A stretch of DNA of 56,916 nucleotides from Thermodesulfovibrionia bacterium (GCA_020053105.1 JAGVNU010000049.1:1-56916), one strand, 5' to 3'. Positions 34,102 to 42,583 are shown, counted from the stretch's first letter. Numbers and translations: made by a program. Notes: generated by a model not told the origin, from the sequence alone.

Positions 34102-34506
34102 ATGACAAGGAAAGCATTATTAACAGCGCTGTTTCTGCTGGCAGTGTCCAATTTACTGCTTCATTACAGGATACACAATTTCATGGTGCAGGATGCGCTG
34201 AACCCCGGCATTGCACATTTCAGCGGCACGAAGTTCCTTGCATTTCTGTTCCCCCTGATTGATATGGTAGTAGTCACACTGCTCTTTATATCTCGCACGA
34301 CCTCGGTATACGGATACCTTTTGAACGGGATGATTGTCATTTACGGCACTGTGTTCATGTCTCATTTCAGCATCGCCGAATTGACCGCCAGATCCGCGCC
34401 GGCCGCAGACTGGGTAATGAAATCAACCCTGCCGGACATAGGTATCGCGTGGGGAGATTTTTTTATAGGCAAGGCGCTCTATGATATCAACTTAAAAGAA
34501 CCTTGA
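34102..34506 (+). CDS. Four-helix membrane protein (134 aa), hypothetical
   Basis: 134 residues with about four hydrophobic helices (about 5-22, 45-65, 70-95 and a shorter last one). Charged His residues cluster in the first loop (LHYRIHNFM) and GIAHFSG. It starts seven bases after copy 2 and lies in one operon with both tiny proteins, so the three may form one small membrane complex. Family not recognised. Confidence 0.65.
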   Translation: MTRKALLTALFLLAVSNLLLHYRIHNFMVQDALNPGIAHFSGTKFLAFLFPLIDMVVVTLLFISRTTSVYGYLLNGMIVIYGTVFMSHFSIAELTARSAPAADWVMKSTLPDIGIAWGDFFIGKALYDINLKEP

Positions 34507-34533
34507 CCGGTTTTTATCAGGAAAGGAGACGGC

Positions 34534-34788
34534 ATGGGATATACAAATGTGGCATTGAAAGAAAAAATTGCGGTGATGTACCCGGAGATAATTCAGCACA
34601 ATATCTCTGTAGGTCTGGATTTCAGCCAGGATAAAAACGCTTATGTAATTAAATTCAAAAAAAATTCACATGAACTGCTGACATATCTCGATAAAAGCGA
34701 TGCGGATGAGTGCATGGATGATATCAAATGTGTCCATCTCGGCGTCAAGATCGGAGAATTTGTCAGGAATTTCGAAGGGGGAGAATGA
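34534..34788 (+). CDS. Hypothetical protein (84 aa) upstream of ferritin
   Basis: Strong ribosome site (AGGAAAGGAG) before the ATG at 34534. 84 residues, soluble, alpha/beta, with ISVGLDFSQDKNAYVIKF and a CMDDIKC pair. Its stop lies two bases before the start of the ferritin-like gene, so translation is coupled. Family not recognised; the context suggests a role in iron or redox handling. Confidence 0.68.
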   Translation: MGYTNVALKEKIAVMYPEIIQHNISVGLDFSQDKNAYVIKFKKNSHELLTYLDKSDADECMDDIKCVHLGVKIGEFVRNFEGGE

Positions 34789-34789
34789 T

Positions 34790-35215
34790 ATGGCAAATAT
34801 TACAAAAGAGAAGCTGGTCGAACTGCTGAACAGGGACCTCGGTCTCGAATACACGGCGATGATACAATACACGCAGCATCAGGGTGTATTAAAAGGCGCC
34901 ATGTATCAGAGCATGCAAAAGGAGTTGATAATTCACGCACAGGAAGAGCTTCAGCATGCGACTATACTGGCAGGCCAGATTGATTATCTGGGCGGGGTGC
35001 CGACTGTTGACGTACCTCCTGCAAAAATATCCGGGGACAGCGTGACCATGCTTCAGCAGGACCTGGATGGCGAGAACGACGCCATTGCCCGGTATATCGC
35101 AAGAGTAAGACAGGCCGAGGAACTGGACCTGTATCACCTGGCCCAGCAGTTAAGACTTATCCTGGCGGTAGAGCAGGAGCACGCCATGGACCTTGAACAG
35201 GCATTAGGTAAATGA
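34790..35215 (+). CDS. Ferritin-like (bacterioferritin/Dps-type) protein
   Basis: Start ATG at 34790 (MANITKEKLVELL), with GGGGGAG before it; an extension to 34700 overlaps the previous gene and is rejected. 141 residues with LGLEYTAMIQYTQHQ, ExxH in QEELQHATIL and ExxH in VEQEHAMDLEQ, a diiron four-helix bundle. Probably stores or oxidises iron. Third diiron protein in 8 kb. Confidence 0.88.
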   Translation: MANITKEKLVELLNRDLGLEYTAMIQYTQHQGVLKGAMYQSMQKELIIHAQEELQHATILAGQIDYLGGVPTVDVPPAKISGDSVTMLQQDLDGENDAIARYIARVRQAEELDLYHLAQQLRLILAVEQEHAMDLEQALGK

Positions 35216-35231
35216 ACTAACATCCATGCCC

Positions 35232-35807
35232 TCATGCATTTATCAGCCTGTATGGATACGCCCTCTTGGTCCAGTAGCTTGTCGGGTAATTTGCACTGAG
35301 TTTATCATAGGCTTCTCTGAGAGGCTTCGGATCATGAGTGCTTTTGTACCTGCTGACACCCTGCAGATAAATCCCCTGAGGCGCGAAGTCGCTCTTTGGA
35401 TATTCAGTCAACAGATTGTCAAAATATACAATGGCCTTGTCCAGATTTTCGGAATCAAATGAGGCCTTCCCGATGGCGATATAAAGCGATGGGATAAAAT
35501 CATCCGGAGACAGAAAGCCCATGGTCCTGTGGTGCTCGCTCCGTTTTTTGTCCAATACAAGGATGCTCGGGGTCCAGTGAATGTTGAACTCCTGGGCATA
35601 AGGTTTAGCATCGTGGTGAAGCCTTAGAGGGATGAAATGCTGATTTATGAAACTGACGACTTTAGGATCAGGATACGTAACTGCATCCATCTGCTGACAG
35701 CCTATTCAGCCGGGATTGTAAAAGTCGAGCAAAATGAATTTGCCTTCCTGCTCGGCCCTGCCAAGGGCGTTATTCATGACGGTTTCCCATATTATTTTGT
35801 CTTTCAT
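35232..35807 (-). CDS. Thioredoxin-fold protein with in-frame UGA: probable selenoprotein (UxxC)
   Basis: Reading from the ATG at 35807, which follows GGAGGT by six bases, gives MKDKIIWETVMNNALGR and then LLDFYNPG-(TGA)-IGCQQMDAVTYP, continuing in frame to the stop at 35232. Codon 34 (TGA, 35706-35708) stands exactly where thioredoxin-like proteins of this kind have the first Cys of CxxC, so UxxC with selenocysteine is the simplest reading. Starting about ten bases after the UGA, the mRNA can form a short hairpin (CAGCA/UGCAG with one A-A mismatch, loop GAUGGA), the position of a bacterial SECIS. C-terminal residues (about 100-180) look like a TPR pair. 191 residues in all. A starting point at 35690 would drop the active site. 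A nonsense-mutated gene is the alternative. Confidence 0.78.
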
Positions 35808-36005
35808 GGCTGCACCTCCGGCTTATCGGGTTTACTACTGGAACAATTTTTACCCAGAGCCCGGCAATTTTTGTATGTAATCTACACATTAAACCTTATT
35901 TCTCTAGCGAAATATGATATAAATCATACAGCCCGGATTTCATGGTTTATACCTATATGGGTACCCATTAACGCCTATTCATAATGCAGGAAGCTTTCCA
36001 AAAGA

Positions 36006-36869
36006 TTACAGAAGTAAGAGGCTTTCTCCATTCAGGACGAGCATTGATAAGAGCATATAAACGTTGATCCTGTTGAAGGCCGTGTGGGAAGGAAGGGGCG
36101 TTGAGCTGTGCCTCATGCAACTGAAACCCCCGATAAACAGCCAGAGGCAGGCTGCTAATAGCCCGGCGTTCAACATATGCTGAGATGAGATAATATATAG
36201 CTGCAGGGTCAGGCCCGCCACTGACATGGACAGTATCCAGACAGAATTTATCCGCGCAATCTGTTCTTTACCGAATATATCCCCTATGGTCGGCAACCCC
36301 GCCTTTTTATAGTCTCCGGAGTTAGAGAGGGAAAGAAACAGAAAATGAGGGACCTGCCAGATAAAGAAGAAGATGCAGAGGGCCAGGAGCATGGGATCAA
36401 GAAGATTTCCGCCGGCGGACGACCATCCTATAGCAGGAGGTATTGCGCCTAGGATCGCCCCCGGGACCAGGGCAAAGGCCGATATCCGTTTAAGATTAGT
36501 ATAAACACCGTTATACCAGACCACTGCGGACACGCCAAGCACGGAGGCAGTGAAGCTCACTGCTGTGAGAAGCAGCAGCAAGCCTGAGAGAATAAGCATG
36601 ACTGATAACAGAAGTGCCTCTTGCGGTCTTATTTTACCTGAGGGCAGGGGCCGCAACTTCGTTCGCTCCATTAAAGCGTCGGTCTCTCGTTCCTGATACT
36701 GGTTCAGTGCGCACGCGCCGGAGGCGAGGAGAAAGACCCCTGTGACCATGAAGATGAAATTCACATTTACTCCCGCGCCTGAGAGCATGAACCCCGTCGC
36801 TGCGGAGAAAGCCGAGAAGAGAGATATTTTTATCTTGCAGAGTCGGGGGTAATATTTAACGGATGTCAC
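36006..36869 (-). CDS. ctaB: Protoheme IX farnesyltransferase (heme O synthase)
   Basis: 287 residues, about eight membrane helices, UbiA family. The Asp-rich prenyl-binding motif reads NQYQERETDALMERTKLRPL, close to NDxxDxxxDxxMxRTxxRPL of heme O synthases, with GDYKKAGLPT as the second motif. It adds farnesyl to heme B for the oxidase of this operon. Overlaps coxB by four bases. Heme A synthase is not in the window. Confidence 0.93.
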   Translation of the reverse strand: MTSVKYYPRLCKIKISLFSAFSAATGFMLSGAGVNVNFIFMVTGVFLLASGACALNQYQERETDALMERTKLRPLPSGKIRPQEALLLSVMLILSGLLLLLTAVSFTASVLGVSAVVWYNGVYTNLKRISAFALVPGAILGAIPPAIGWSSAGGNLLDPMLLALCIFFFIWQVPHFLFLSLSNSGDYKKAGLPTIGDIFGKEQIARINSVWILSMSVAGLTLQLYIISSQHMLNAGLLAACLWLFIGGFSCMRHSSTPLPSHTAFNRINVYMLLSMLVLNGESLLLL

Positions 36870-37765
36870 TTCAACTCCTTTATGTAATTAATGATGTCTT
36901 TCAGCTCATTTTCCGGGATCTCATCTTTAAATGAAGGCATTATGTCCGGATATCCCTTTGCAATGTCTGAGTCTGGATCAAGGACCGATTTGCGGAGATA
37001 TGCTTCATCGGCTGTCAACTCCCTCTCCTTGCCGCTGGAAATTACCATGATTTTTTTTCCGTAGATACCCTTGAAAGACGGGCCTGTCAGTGCGGAGCCG
37101 TCAGTGGTGTGGCAATCGAGGCAGCCGTGTTTTTTCAGGACCTGTGATGCCTCCTCACCGGCCCTTCTTCCGGTCGCCTCATCTTTGCGTGTTTGATACC
37201 AGGCCGCGAATTCGTCTTCTGTCATCGCTATGACCTTTGAGAGCATTGAAGAATGGCCCTGACCGCAGTATTCCGAGCAGAAGATAGTATATTCGCCGGG
37301 ACTCGGGGCCGTAAACCAGAGACGTGTATGCATGCCCGGGACCGCGTCCTCTTTTATTTTGAAGGCTGGAATGAACAGGCTGTGCAGCACGTCCTCTGAA
37401 ATAATATCAAGATTTACCGGCTTGCCTGCCGGGACCATAAGAGTAGGAGTTTTAAACCCGTCCGGATATTCGAAACTCCAGGACCACATGCGCGCAGTGA
37501 CGTTTATATTAAACGCGTTTTCCGGGACTGTCCTCATGACCTTGAAATTTACCCATCCATACCAGAACATGATGAATACAAGAATGGTCGGGATTACTGT
37601 CCATGCGATCTCCAGAGGAAGAGACCCGGATATGTCCTCAGGGTCAGGGTTCTTCTTCCTCCTGTAGCGCACTGCCAGAAATATCATGAAGAAGGTCACC
37701 AGCCCCAGGAGCGCCAGGCAGATAATTAAAATTATCAGGGTAGTTTCATTTACCTTGTCTGACAT
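36866..37765 (-). CDS. coxB: Cytochrome c oxidase subunit II with fused cytochrome c (caa3 type)
   Basis: 299 residues: two membrane helices (about 10-32, 48-70), a periplasmic cupredoxin domain with the CuA site CSEYCGQGHSSM plus an upstream His (LHSLFIPAF), then a cytochrome c domain with CLDCH and a Met in IMPSF. Electrons enter through heme c, then CuA, and go on to subunit I. All ligands are present. Confidence 0.94.
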   Translation of the reverse strand: MSDKVNETTLIILIICLALLGLVTFFMIFLAVRYRRKKNPDPEDISGSLPLEIAWTVIPTILVFIMFWYGWVNFKVMRTVPENAFNINVTARMWSWSFEYPDGFKTPTLMVPAGKPVNLDIISEDVLHSLFIPAFKIKEDAVPGMHTRLWFTAPSPGEYTIFCSEYCGQGHSSMLSKVIAMTEDEFAAWYQTRKDEATGRRAGEEASQVLKKHGCLDCHTTDGSALTGPSFKGIYGKKIMVISSGKERELTADEAYLRKSVLDPDSDIAKGYPDIMPSFKDEIPENELKDIINYIKELK

Positions 37766-37783
37766 AATTTGAAAACCTTTCCC

Positions 37784-37799
37784 GTAGGGGCGCCCCTAC
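37784..37799. repeat. Dispersed GC-rich palindrome
   Basis: Perfect 16-bp palindrome GTAGGGGCGCCCCTAC between subunit II and subunit IV genes. Confidence 0.6.
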
Positions 37800-38095
37800 C
37801 TGTATAAAACATCAAGAAACGTAAGCGCCATAATGGCGGTCAGCGTAACCACAATCAACAGAAGAATGAGCCTGAAAAAGAGCGATTCGTATTTCAGGCG
37901 CATAAATACAAACAAAACCAGTCCTGCCTTCATGGAGGCGACAATTATATTAATGGCAACACCATGCCGGTCTGTGTTCACACCCGCTATCCACACGGTC
38001 AATCCCGTCAGGAACAGCAGGGCAAGCCAGGTGACAATAAGTGTCCCGTGGCCGGTCGTGCCGGAAGTATCTTTTTTTTCTTTCATTGATAACAT
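37796..38095 (-). CDS. Cytochrome c oxidase subunit IV-like protein
   Basis: 99 residues from the ATG at 38095, six bases after GAGGTG; the longer frame to 38254 lies within the subunit III gene. Three membrane helices (about 18-37, 48-68, 75-98) and the pattern HGTLIVTWLALLFLTGLTV / MKAGLVLFVFMRL are typical of the small CtaF/COX4 subunit. Assists assembly or stability of the oxidase. Confidence 0.85.
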   Translation of the reverse strand: MLSMKEKKDTSGTTGHGTLIVTWLALLFLTGLTVWIAGVNTDRHGVAINIIVASMKAGLVLFVFMRLKYESLFFRLILLLIVVTLTAIMALTFLDVLYR

Positions 38096-38105
38096 AAACA
38101 ACACC

Positions 38106-38714
38106 TCACCGCAACAGATACAAAAGCGGGAACAGGTAAATCCATGCGATGTCCACAAAGTGCCAGTAAAGAGCGGCGTTTTCAAGTTTGATAAAGTTGT
38201 TTCCACGGACAGTCCCACTATGGACCATAAAAAGGATGACCATGAATACAACAATCCCGATCAGGACATGGAGCGCATGGATGCCGGTCATGACAAAATA
38301 AAGGCTGAAGAAAAGCACCTTCCCGTGGGCCAGATCATTAAAATAAGCGCTCCCCGGATATATCCCGTGACCGATCTTGGCGCTCCATTCAGTGTATTTA
38401 ATTATTAAAAATATAATGCCGAGCAGCGCTGTAATGCCGAGACTTACAGACGCAGACCGAAGCGCCCCTTTTTTGATCTCAGACAGCGACAGTGCCGCCG
38501 TAAAACTGCTTGTTATAAGTATCACTGTATTGAATGTGCCGATCACCCTGTTCAGCTCCGAGGACGCGCCGGAAAAGTCTGCTGAATAGTGCGCGCGGTA
38601 GACGGCGTAGAGGAGAAACATTCCGCCGAAGAAAAGCATCTCTGTAAAAAGGAACAGCCACATTCCCATCTTTGCGCCGACGTCATCAGTATGCTTTACC
38701 ATTGATGTTTCCAT
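38106..38714 (-). CDS. coxC: Cytochrome c oxidase subunit III
   Basis: 202 residues, five membrane helices, with GMWLFLFTEMLFFGGMF at the start, and TGIHALHVLIG and YWHFVDIAWIYLFPLLYL near the end, all family signatures. Short five-helix form as in caa3 oxidases. Ten bases before the subunit IV start. Confidence 0.95.
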   Translation of the reverse strand: METSMVKHTDDVGAKMGMWLFLFTEMLFFGGMFLLYAVYRAHYSADFSGASSELNRVIGTFNTVILITSSFTAALSLSEIKKGALRSASVSLGITALLGIIFLIIKYTEWSAKIGHGIYPGSAYFNDLAHGKVLFFSLYFVMTGIHALHVLIGIVVFMVILFMVHSGTVRGNNFIKLENAALYWHFVDIAWIYLFPLLYLLR

Positions 38715-38753
38715 AAAGTGTTCATTAAGGCTGCGAGCAGCTGGGTTTCCCTG

Positions 38754-40367
38754 TCACCTGTCACCTGTTTCCTGTCCCTCTCTCTTTCTGCTATACGGCC
38801 CCTGCGTTACGACCGGGATTTCCGCAAAGTTTTCATGGGGCGGAGGGGACGTTGTTTGCCATTCGAGTGTTGTCCCGTCCCACGGATTGTTTCCGGCCTT
38901 CTCTCCTTTAAAGAGCGCCCTTGCAAGATTCGTGAACATGATCAGGAGGCCTGCGGCAAGTATCCACGAACCTAAGGTCGATATTAAGTTGTTCCAGTGA
39001 AATTCAGGAGGGTAATCATAGTACCGCCTCGGCATACCCTGCCAGCCCAGCAGAAACATCGGGAAGTAGAGGACATTGAATCCTATGAACAGGGTAATGC
39101 AGGCAACGGTCGAGGCCCTGAAGTTGTACATCCTGCCTGTCATCTTTGGAAACCAGTAGTGGAGTCCGGCGAAAAATGCGAAGCCCGCGCCCCCGAACAT
39201 TGTGTAATGGAAGTGGGCCACTATAAAAAAAGTCCCGTGAATGTGGATGTTCGTTGCGACCGCGGAATTTATGAGGCCGGTCAGTCCGCCTATGGAAAAG
39301 AGGAAAATGAAGGCAAAGGCGTAGAGCATCGGCGGTTTTACTTCTACTGAGCCTTTATACATCGTTGCAATCCAGTTAAAGACCTTGATCCCGCTCGGTA
39401 CGGCAACAGCGAAAGTAATAAATGAAAAGACCATATTTGACACATCGCTCATGCCGCTTGTAAACATGTGGTGTCCCCATACGACGTAACCAAGGGTCGC
39501 TATGGTGAGGCCGGAAAAGACGATTGCCCTGTAACCGAATACCGTTTTGCGAGAGAATGTGGGGACGATCTCGCTGATGATTCCCATGGCCGGAAGTATC
39601 ATTACATAAACGGCTGGATGTGAATAAATCCAGAAGAGGTGTTCAAACATCAGTGGGTCTCCGCCTTTAGATGGGTCAAAGAAACCGGTGCCGAAGGCCC
39701 TCTCAAGTATTAGCAGAAGGAGGGTGATCGCGATTACCGGTGTTGCTAAAATCTGGACCCATGCTGTCGAGTAGAGCGTCCAGGTAAACAGCGGCATCCG
39801 CATCCACGTCATGCCGGGGGCCCTCAACCGGTGGATCGTGGTAATAAAATTCAGCCCGGTCAGAATGGATGAGAAACCGATAATGAACGCGGCAAAGGCC
39901 GCGACGGAGACGTTGGTGGGTGTCCTTATACTGTACGGAGGATAAAATGTCCATCCCGTGTCGGGCGGACCGCCGGGAAGGAATATGGTTGAAATCGCAG
40001 TTATGCCTGCAATCATATAAAGCCACCACGAAAGCAGATTGATCCTCGGGAAGGCCACATCCCTGGCCCCGATTTGCAGAGGGAGAAGAAAATTGCCGAG
40101 CGAGGCCGGGACCCCGGGGATGATAAAGAAAAAAATCATGATGATCCCGTGGAGCGTAAACAGGGAATCGTATGTCCTCGCGCTAACAATCGTCTTGCCG
40201 GGCGCAATGAGTTCAAGTCTCATAAGCAGTCCGATGACAACACCGGTGAGAAAGAAACCCAGGATTGAATAAAGATAAAGAAGGCCGATCCTCTTATGGT
40301 CTGTCGAAAAGATCCAGGAGGAAATGCCTTTACGCCCTTCCGTATTCGTATGAAAATCAGTTCCCAT
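38754..40367 (-). CDS. coxA: Cytochrome c oxidase subunit I, A2 type
   Basis: 537 residues from the ATG at 40367 (MGTDFHTNTEG); an upstream extension to 40775 crosses a divergent gene and is rejected. Twelve membrane helices; heme and CuB ligands in LFTLHGIIMIF, WIYSHPAVYVMILP, HHMFTSG and FIVAHFHYTM. The D-channel Glu of A1 oxidases (HPEVY) is replaced by Ala with a preceding Tyr-Ser, the signature of A2 heme-copper oxidases such as Thermus and Rhodothermus caa3. First gene of the oxidase operon, with a good promoter. Confidence 0.95.
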   Translation of the reverse strand: MGTDFHTNTEGRKGISSWIFSTDHKRIGLLYLYSILGFFLTGVVIGLLMRLELIAPGKTIVSARTYDSLFTLHGIIMIFFFIIPGVPASLGNFLLPLQIGARDVAFPRINLLSWWLYMIAGITAISTIFLPGGPPDTGWTFYPPYSIRTPTNVSVAAFAAFIIGFSSILTGLNFITTIHRLRAPGMTWMRMPLFTWTLYSTAWVQILATPVIAITLLLLILERAFGTGFFDPSKGGDPLMFEHLFWIYSHPAVYVMILPAMGIISEIVPTFSRKTVFGYRAIVFSGLTIATLGYVVWGHHMFTSGMSDVSNMVFSFITFAVAVPSGIKVFNWIATMYKGSVEVKPPMLYAFAFIFLFSIGGLTGLINSAVATNIHIHGTFFIVAHFHYTMFGGAGFAFFAGLHYWFPKMTGRMYNFRASTVACITLFIGFNVLYFPMFLLGWQGMPRRYYDYPPEFHWNNLISTLGSWILAAGLLIMFTNLARALFKGEKAGNNPWDGTTLEWQTTSPPPHENFAEIPVVTQGPYSRKREGQETGDR

Positions 40368-40411
40368 AGTTAAAAGCCCGGAGAATGAAAAATGGATTCC
40401 AATTAAATAAG

Positions 40412-40440
40412 ATTCTATCAGAAGAATAGCGCCGTGACAA
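40412..40440 (-). promoter_or_regulatory. Promoter of the cytochrome oxidase operon
   Basis: On the minus strand TTGTCA (40440-40435) and TAGAAT (40417-40412) with a 17-bp spacer, about 45 bp before coxA. Confidence 0.65.
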
Positions 40441-40447
40441 ATTTCAA

Positions 40448-40472
40448 CAGGGCATGTCGAGCTATGCCCCTG
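40448..40472. repeat. Dispersed GC-rich palindrome
   Basis: CAGGGCAT ... ATGCCCCTG arms between the divergent coxA and DsrC-like genes, just upstream of the oxidase -35 box. Confidence 0.5.
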
Positions 40473-40553
40473 CGTCCGGTTGACGTCAGGCCTTATTTGT
40501 GATAAAGACTTTATATAAACATAAAGAGAATCAACCAGACAAAGAGGTGCAGC

Positions 40554-40898
40554 ATGAAAACAATTGAGTATGGAGAACTGAAAATCAGGACCGACGATGA
40601 CGGCTATCTTGAAAATTATGAAGACTGGGACGAACGCGTGGCCTGCGCCCTGGCTGAAAGCGAAGGCGTAGAGGAGTTGACGGAAGACAGAATCGATATT
40701 CTGAAATTTATCAGGGCTTATTACAAGAAGTATAATTTCTTCCCGATCCTCCGGGCTGTATGCAAAAATGTCCACCAGCCCAGTAACTGTTTGACCGAGA
40801 GATTTCTTGACCCTGTCCAGGCGTGGAAAATAGCCGGGCTCCCCAATCCGGGGGATGAAGTCATAATGTTTAAATCATGGGAGCCTCTCGGGGTCTGA
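40554..40898 (+). CDS. DsrC/TusE-like protein lacking the terminal Cys
   Basis: 114 residues with the DsrC/TusE fold signature: DDDGYLENYEDWDERVA near the start and ILKFIRAYYKKYNFFP..RAVCKNV in the middle, then WKIAGLP. Active DsrC and TusE end in KPTGC[VI], with a catalytic Cys one residue from the end. Here that segment is NPGDEVIMFKSWEPLGV, without Cys. The inner Cys residues (AVCKN, SNCL) remain. So it is a DsrC-like protein that probably cannot form the usual trisulfide; a regulatory or docking role is inferred. AAGAGG precedes the ATG. Confidence 0.85.
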   Translation: MKTIEYGELKIRTDDDGYLENYEDWDERVACALAESEGVEELTEDRIDILKFIRAYYKKYNFFPILRAVCKNVHQPSNCLTERFLDPVQAWKIAGLPNPGDEVIMFKSWEPLGV

Positions 40899-41007
40899 CA
40901 CAAATGTCTCATGCAAGGAGAAAATCCCGGTCCCGGAGAACCTAGCCATGCCTTTGTCCGTCAGGTCATGAGAGATATCATATTGGAGCAGGGGCCAGGA
41001 GAAATAT

Positions 41008-42239
41008 CTGAAAGAAATTAACAGATTCAAGAGTATTGGGGCGCGCCTCAGTTTATGGTTTTTCATTATAGCCATGCTGCCGCTGATTATGGTCAATGTC
41101 GCTATTTATTACCATATGGTGAGTTCCATTAAGGCGTCGATATCCAACCGGCTTGAGGCCATAAGAGACATGAAGGTTGCTGAACTGGACCACTGGCTTG
41201 AGGAAAGGGCCGTGGACATCCTGAGCATGCCGCTCATTATGAAGGCGCCATGGATAAACGGGCCCTGTATCTTGAGGACATCCATTATTCATCTACGGTG
41301 AACATGCCTTGCATGACATTTTCCATCCCCATATTCAGTCAGAAGGACAGCGTCCGGACTGTCGGCGTACTCGTGGCCAGGTTCAACCTGGCAGCTTCTT
41401 TGTATAACCTGCTCTCAAACCGCACAGGGATGGGGGCGACCGCAGAGACCTTTATTGTCAGTAAAGACTCTGTAGTTTTAAGCAGCCTGCGCTGGAGCGG
41501 AGATGCCCCGCTTAAACTGAAAATAGCCGGACAGGATGCAGAGGCTTCGCTTGGGAAAACCGGGATCGCAGAGACCACGGATTACAGAGGGGAAGAGGTC
41601 CTGTCGGCTTACACGTATATTCCCCGTGCCCGTTGGGGCTTTGTGGCAAAACAGGATTTGGAAGAAATCTACGCCCCGATAAACAGTCTCAGAAAATGGA
41701 TGATCGTCATTTTCGTTGCGACCGTATTGGGGGTCATCATAGTTGCTTTTCGTGTGGCAAAATCAATTTCCAATCCGATTAAGGCATTGCATAAAGGAAG
41801 TGAAATAATCGGGCGGGGGGACCTTGATTATAAGGTCGGCACTGAAGCGGAAGATGAAATCGGCCAGTTGTCCAGGATATTTGACCAGATGATAGAGAAT
41901 TTAAAGTCCGTTACCGCGTCCCGGCAGGACCTGAACAGGGAGATAAACGAACGGAGGCACCTGGAAAAAATGCTTCTCGAAATCAGAGAGCACGAACAGC
42001 GGCGTATCGGACATGACCTGCATGATAATCTGGGACAACAGCTTACGGCTGTGTCCTTTATGGTCCAGGGCCTTGAAAACATATTGAGAAAGAAGGCCCT
42101 TCCCGAGGCTGAAGACGCGGCCAGGATCACGCATCTTGTAGAGATGTCAAAGTCGCAGGTCAGGACACTGACGACAAAAGAGAAAGTGGGCCGTGTGCTG
42201 ACTGAAAGACAAAAAACGGAATATCGGTTTATAGCATAA
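41008..42239 (+). pseudogene. Deletion-damaged Cache/HAMP sensor histidine kinase
   Basis: Two frames together make a kinase. Frame one (from about 41008, or ATG 41074, to 41301) gives the first membrane helix and the start of a periplasmic region (HWLEERAVDILSM). Frame two (from about 41250) gives the end of a Cache-like sensor (GATAETFIVSKDSVV, WGFVAKQDLEEIYAPI), a membrane helix, HAMP and HisKA_3 with GHDLHDNLGQQLTA, then breaks off into unrelated sequence after SQVRTLT and stops at 42239. The ATPase domain is missing. Losses at both the sensor and the ATPase suggest internal deletions. No good ATG start precedes frame one. Confidence 0.82.
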
Positions 42240-42259
42240 ATGAGCCGAAGGGGGAAAAT

Positions 42260-42513
42260 ATGAAAACTCCGAAGCCGGTGAGCAATGTACATAAGAAGAA
42301 GGTCTTTATCGTTGATGACCATGCCATTTTACGCGAGGGGCTTTCACGCCTGATTAACAGTCCGGGCAGGGACTGAAGAAACATGAAATAGCCGAGCGCT
42401 TAAACCTCAGCGTTAAGACCGTCGAAACTTACATCGAACATATCAAGATCAAACTGCAGTTAAAGGGCGCCCACGAGGTCCTGATGCATGCGGTAAAATC
42501 CGTTAATAAATAA
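42260..42513 (+). pseudogene. Deletion-damaged NarL-type response regulator
   Basis: ATG at 42260 with AAGGGGG upstream. It encodes the first 35 residues of a receiver (KKKVFIVDDHAILREGLSRL), then after an internal loss of roughly 390 bp and a frame change, the last part of the HTH (HEIAERLNLSVKTVETYIEH to VKSVNK), ending at 42513. Its intact near-twin is at 52648-53316. It follows the broken kinase and was its partner. Confidence 0.85.
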
Positions 42514-42540
42514 CCGCAAATTGTTCCGCGAAAAATCCGG

Positions 42541-42583
42541 TTGACATATTTCAGGCCCGCAAATTATACTTACCGGTAGGTAA
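42541..42583 (+). promoter_or_regulatory. Promoter and putative TetR operator of the efflux operon
   Basis: TTGACA (42541-42546) and TATACT (42565-42570), 18-bp spacer. TTACC-GGTA-GGTAA (42570-42583) sits directly after the -10 box, where a TetR-type repressor would block transcription. Likely bound by the product of the next gene. Confidence 0.65.

Noticed and set aside
34700..34789. N-terminal extension of the ferritin-like gene
   Set aside because: Overlaps the preceding gene; the start at 34790 has its own ribosome site.
35232..35690. Shorter thioredoxin-like gene starting at MDAVTYP
   Set aside because: No ribosome site, and it would lose half the fold and the active site; the UGA-containing frame from 35807 explains the sequence better.
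40368..40775. 136-residue N-terminal extension of oxidase subunit I
   Set aside because: It overlaps the divergent DsrC-like gene and the oxidase promoter; normal subunit I begins near ISSWIFSTDHKRIG.
40913..40960. 13-codon basic mini-ORF MSHARRKSRSRRT
   Set aside because: No ribosome site and simple composition; lies in the 5' side of the decayed kinase.
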